Source of the DNA: JBBCJT01 sp037190665
GTDB lineage: Bacteria > Pseudomonadota > Alphaproteobacteria > Acetobacterales > Acetobacteraceae
Assembly (NCBI GenBank): GCA_037190665.1
Contig: JBBCJT010000098.1
Coordinates: 8,851 to 72,850, forward strand
DNA: 64,000 bases
Direction: 5' to 3'
The notes beneath the pieces are model-generated. The model was not told the origin of the DNA. It ran no database searches and saw nothing but the letters and a program-made list of their open reading frames with translations. This document shows, one piece after another, positions 63,073-64,000 of this stretch. The stretch's first letter is position 1. Each line of letters opens with the position of its first letter. The translations under genes were made by a program, and so were the position numbers.

Positions 63073-64000
63073 ATGAGCTACGACGCAATAGTCTGCGGCG
63101 CGGGGATCAGCGGCGCGGCGACCGCCTATCACCTCAGCAGGAGGGGCGCGAAGACGCTGCTGCTCGATCGCGGTGAACTCGCGAGCGGTGGCACGGGCAA
63201 AAGTGCGGCGATCATTCGCCAGAGTTACTCGACGCCGCTGCTGGTGCGCCTTGCGCGTACGAGCATCACGATCCTCGAAAGCGCGAAGAGCACGCTCGGC
63301 AAGAGCGCCGGCTTTGTCCAGGACGGCTACTGCTTCGTCGTCTCGGCGGAGATGCTGGACGGCGCCAGGAAGAACGTCGCGATGCAGAGAGATCTGGGCA
63401 TCGTGAACGAATGGTCGGAGGGGCCAGGATTTCCGGAACACCTGCCCGAAATCAATCCGGAAGGGATCGCCGGCATCGTCTACGAGCCGCATGGCGGTTA
63501 CGCCGATCCGATCCAGGCGACCGAGGCCTTCATTCATGGGTTCGAGCAGCTCGGGGGCGAGTTCCGCGCGCGCACGCCGGTGCGGCGCCTGCTGCGCAGC
63601 GGCGACCGCATCACCGGCGTCGAACTCGACTCCGGGGCGGTGAGCGCCAGCCATGTGGTGAATGCCGCCGGCCCCTGGGCGCGCCAGCTTGCGGCCAGTG
63701 CGGGGATCGAGCTGGATATGCGCTCGGTGCGCGAGCAGGACACGGTGTGGCAGGCGCCCGCCGGCCGCCCGCTGCCGAAATGCTCGGTGTCGATGGCGGT
63801 GGACGCCTGCTACTACCGCCCGCTCGGACAGGGGCGGTTCATCATCGGGCGCGGGTTCCCGAAGGACTACCTCGACGTCGATCCCTACAACTACAAGACG
63901 ACGGCGGACGACGACTTCATCCGGGACGTGCAGACGCGGGTCGAGCGGCGCTTCCCGACCTTCGCCGGGATGGAGTTGATCGAGGCCTATGCGGCGCTCT
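63073..64000 (+). CDS. FAD-dependent amine/amino-acid oxidase (DAO family), partial at right edge
   Basis: ATG 63073, with GGAAGGCAGAGG upstream; open to the end of the window (309 codons). FAD motif DAIVCGAGISGAATAYHLSRRG. The GKSAAIIRQSYSTPLL segment resembles sarcosine-oxidase-beta-like oxidases, as do VVNAAGPWARQLAASAGI and CYYRPLGQGRFIIG. It follows HyuB by 96 bases. A ring opener plus an N-methylamino-acid oxidase would suit a route such as N-methylhydantoin to N-carbamoylsarcosine or sarcosine to glycine, as in creatinine breakdown. The C-terminal part and any later gene are outside the window. Confidence 0.88.
   Translation, partial: MSYDAIVCGAGISGAATAYHLSRRGAKTLLLDRGELASGGTGKSAAIIRQSYSTPLLVRLARTSITILESAKSTLGKSAGFVQDGYCFVVSAEMLDGARKNVAMQRDLGIVNEWSEGPGFPEHLPEINPEGIAGIVYEPHGGYADPIQATEAFIHGFEQLGGEFRARTPVRRLLRSGDRITGVELDSGAVSASHVVNAAGPWARQLAASAGIELDMRSVREQDTVWQAPAGRPLPKCSVSMAVDACYYRPLGQGRFIIGRGFPKDYLDVDPYNYKTTADDDFIRDVQTRVERRFPTFAGMELIEAYAAL

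Noticed and set aside
1..64000. CRISPR arrays, insertion sequences, toxin-antitoxin pairs, replication origins
   Set aside because: No regularly spaced repeats, transposase motifs, paired small toxin genes or origin-type iterons were found on either strand.

Overview
The window is high-GC DNA with compact operons, ATGA/TGATG overlaps, many ABC uptake systems for organic solutes and frequent GTG starts. It contains an orphan TctC/Bug-type binding protein, hydantoinase/oxoprolinase genes and regulators of the IclR, GntR, DeoR, AraC and Lrp families. This fits the chromosome of a heterotrophic alphaproteobacterium (a Roseomonas/Rhodospirillales-like organism is plausible), but no rRNA or marker gene is present to prove it. 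No insertion sequence, prophage or CRISPR array was seen. The only RNA gene is a tRNA-Glu(TTC).

Layout. 1-4.5 kb (minus): a sulfatase running off the left edge with its own formylglycine-generating enzyme, an AraC regulator and an orphan Bug binding protein. 4.8-5.9 kb (plus): a small ORF coupled to an outer-membrane barrel protein. 6.1-14.3 kb (minus): a three-gene surface/secretion operon made of a TPR plus beta-barrel exporter of the Slam/type XI kind, a 1248-residue exported FecR-domain protein whose C-terminus resembles TbpB-type Slam cargo, and an exported TPR-CHAT caspase-like protease. This is the most novel item in the window. 14.5-27.5 kb: a divergent IclR regulator and a CoA-thioester catabolic cluster (two crotonases, a succinyl-CoA-ligase-like pair, a DAO-type oxidase, an acyl-CoA synthetase, a Rossmann dehydrogenase) followed by a binding protein/fused permease/ATPase ABC importer.

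28.1-38.9 kb: an ectoine-catabolism-like cluster. Aminotransferase, Lrp regulator and racemase-family genes lie on plus. DoeB-like deacetylase and DoeA-like hydrolase lie on minus. On plus again there is a polyamine-type ABC importer with two tandem paralogous binding proteins. 39.4-48.6 kb (plus): a fused 5-oxoprolinase/hydantoinase A+B enzyme with a complete Dpp-type ABC importer, suggesting uptake and opening of a lactam or hydantoin. 48.9-57.2 kb (minus): a GMC oxidoreductase, a lone Dpp-type binding protein, and a GlpR / GlpA-like / FAD-oxidoreductase / GlpK cassette for glycerol or a related polyol.

57.2-58.3 kb is gene-poor, with a nested hairpin, tRNA-Glu and one possible 43-codon gene. 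From 58.3 kb to the right edge a GntR regulator faces a split hydantoinase A/B pair and a DAO oxidase across a near-perfect operator palindrome. Overall this is an accessory nutrient-scavenging region: most units pair an importer with soluble enzymes and a local regulator. All functions are assigned from reading the sequence; no database search was run.
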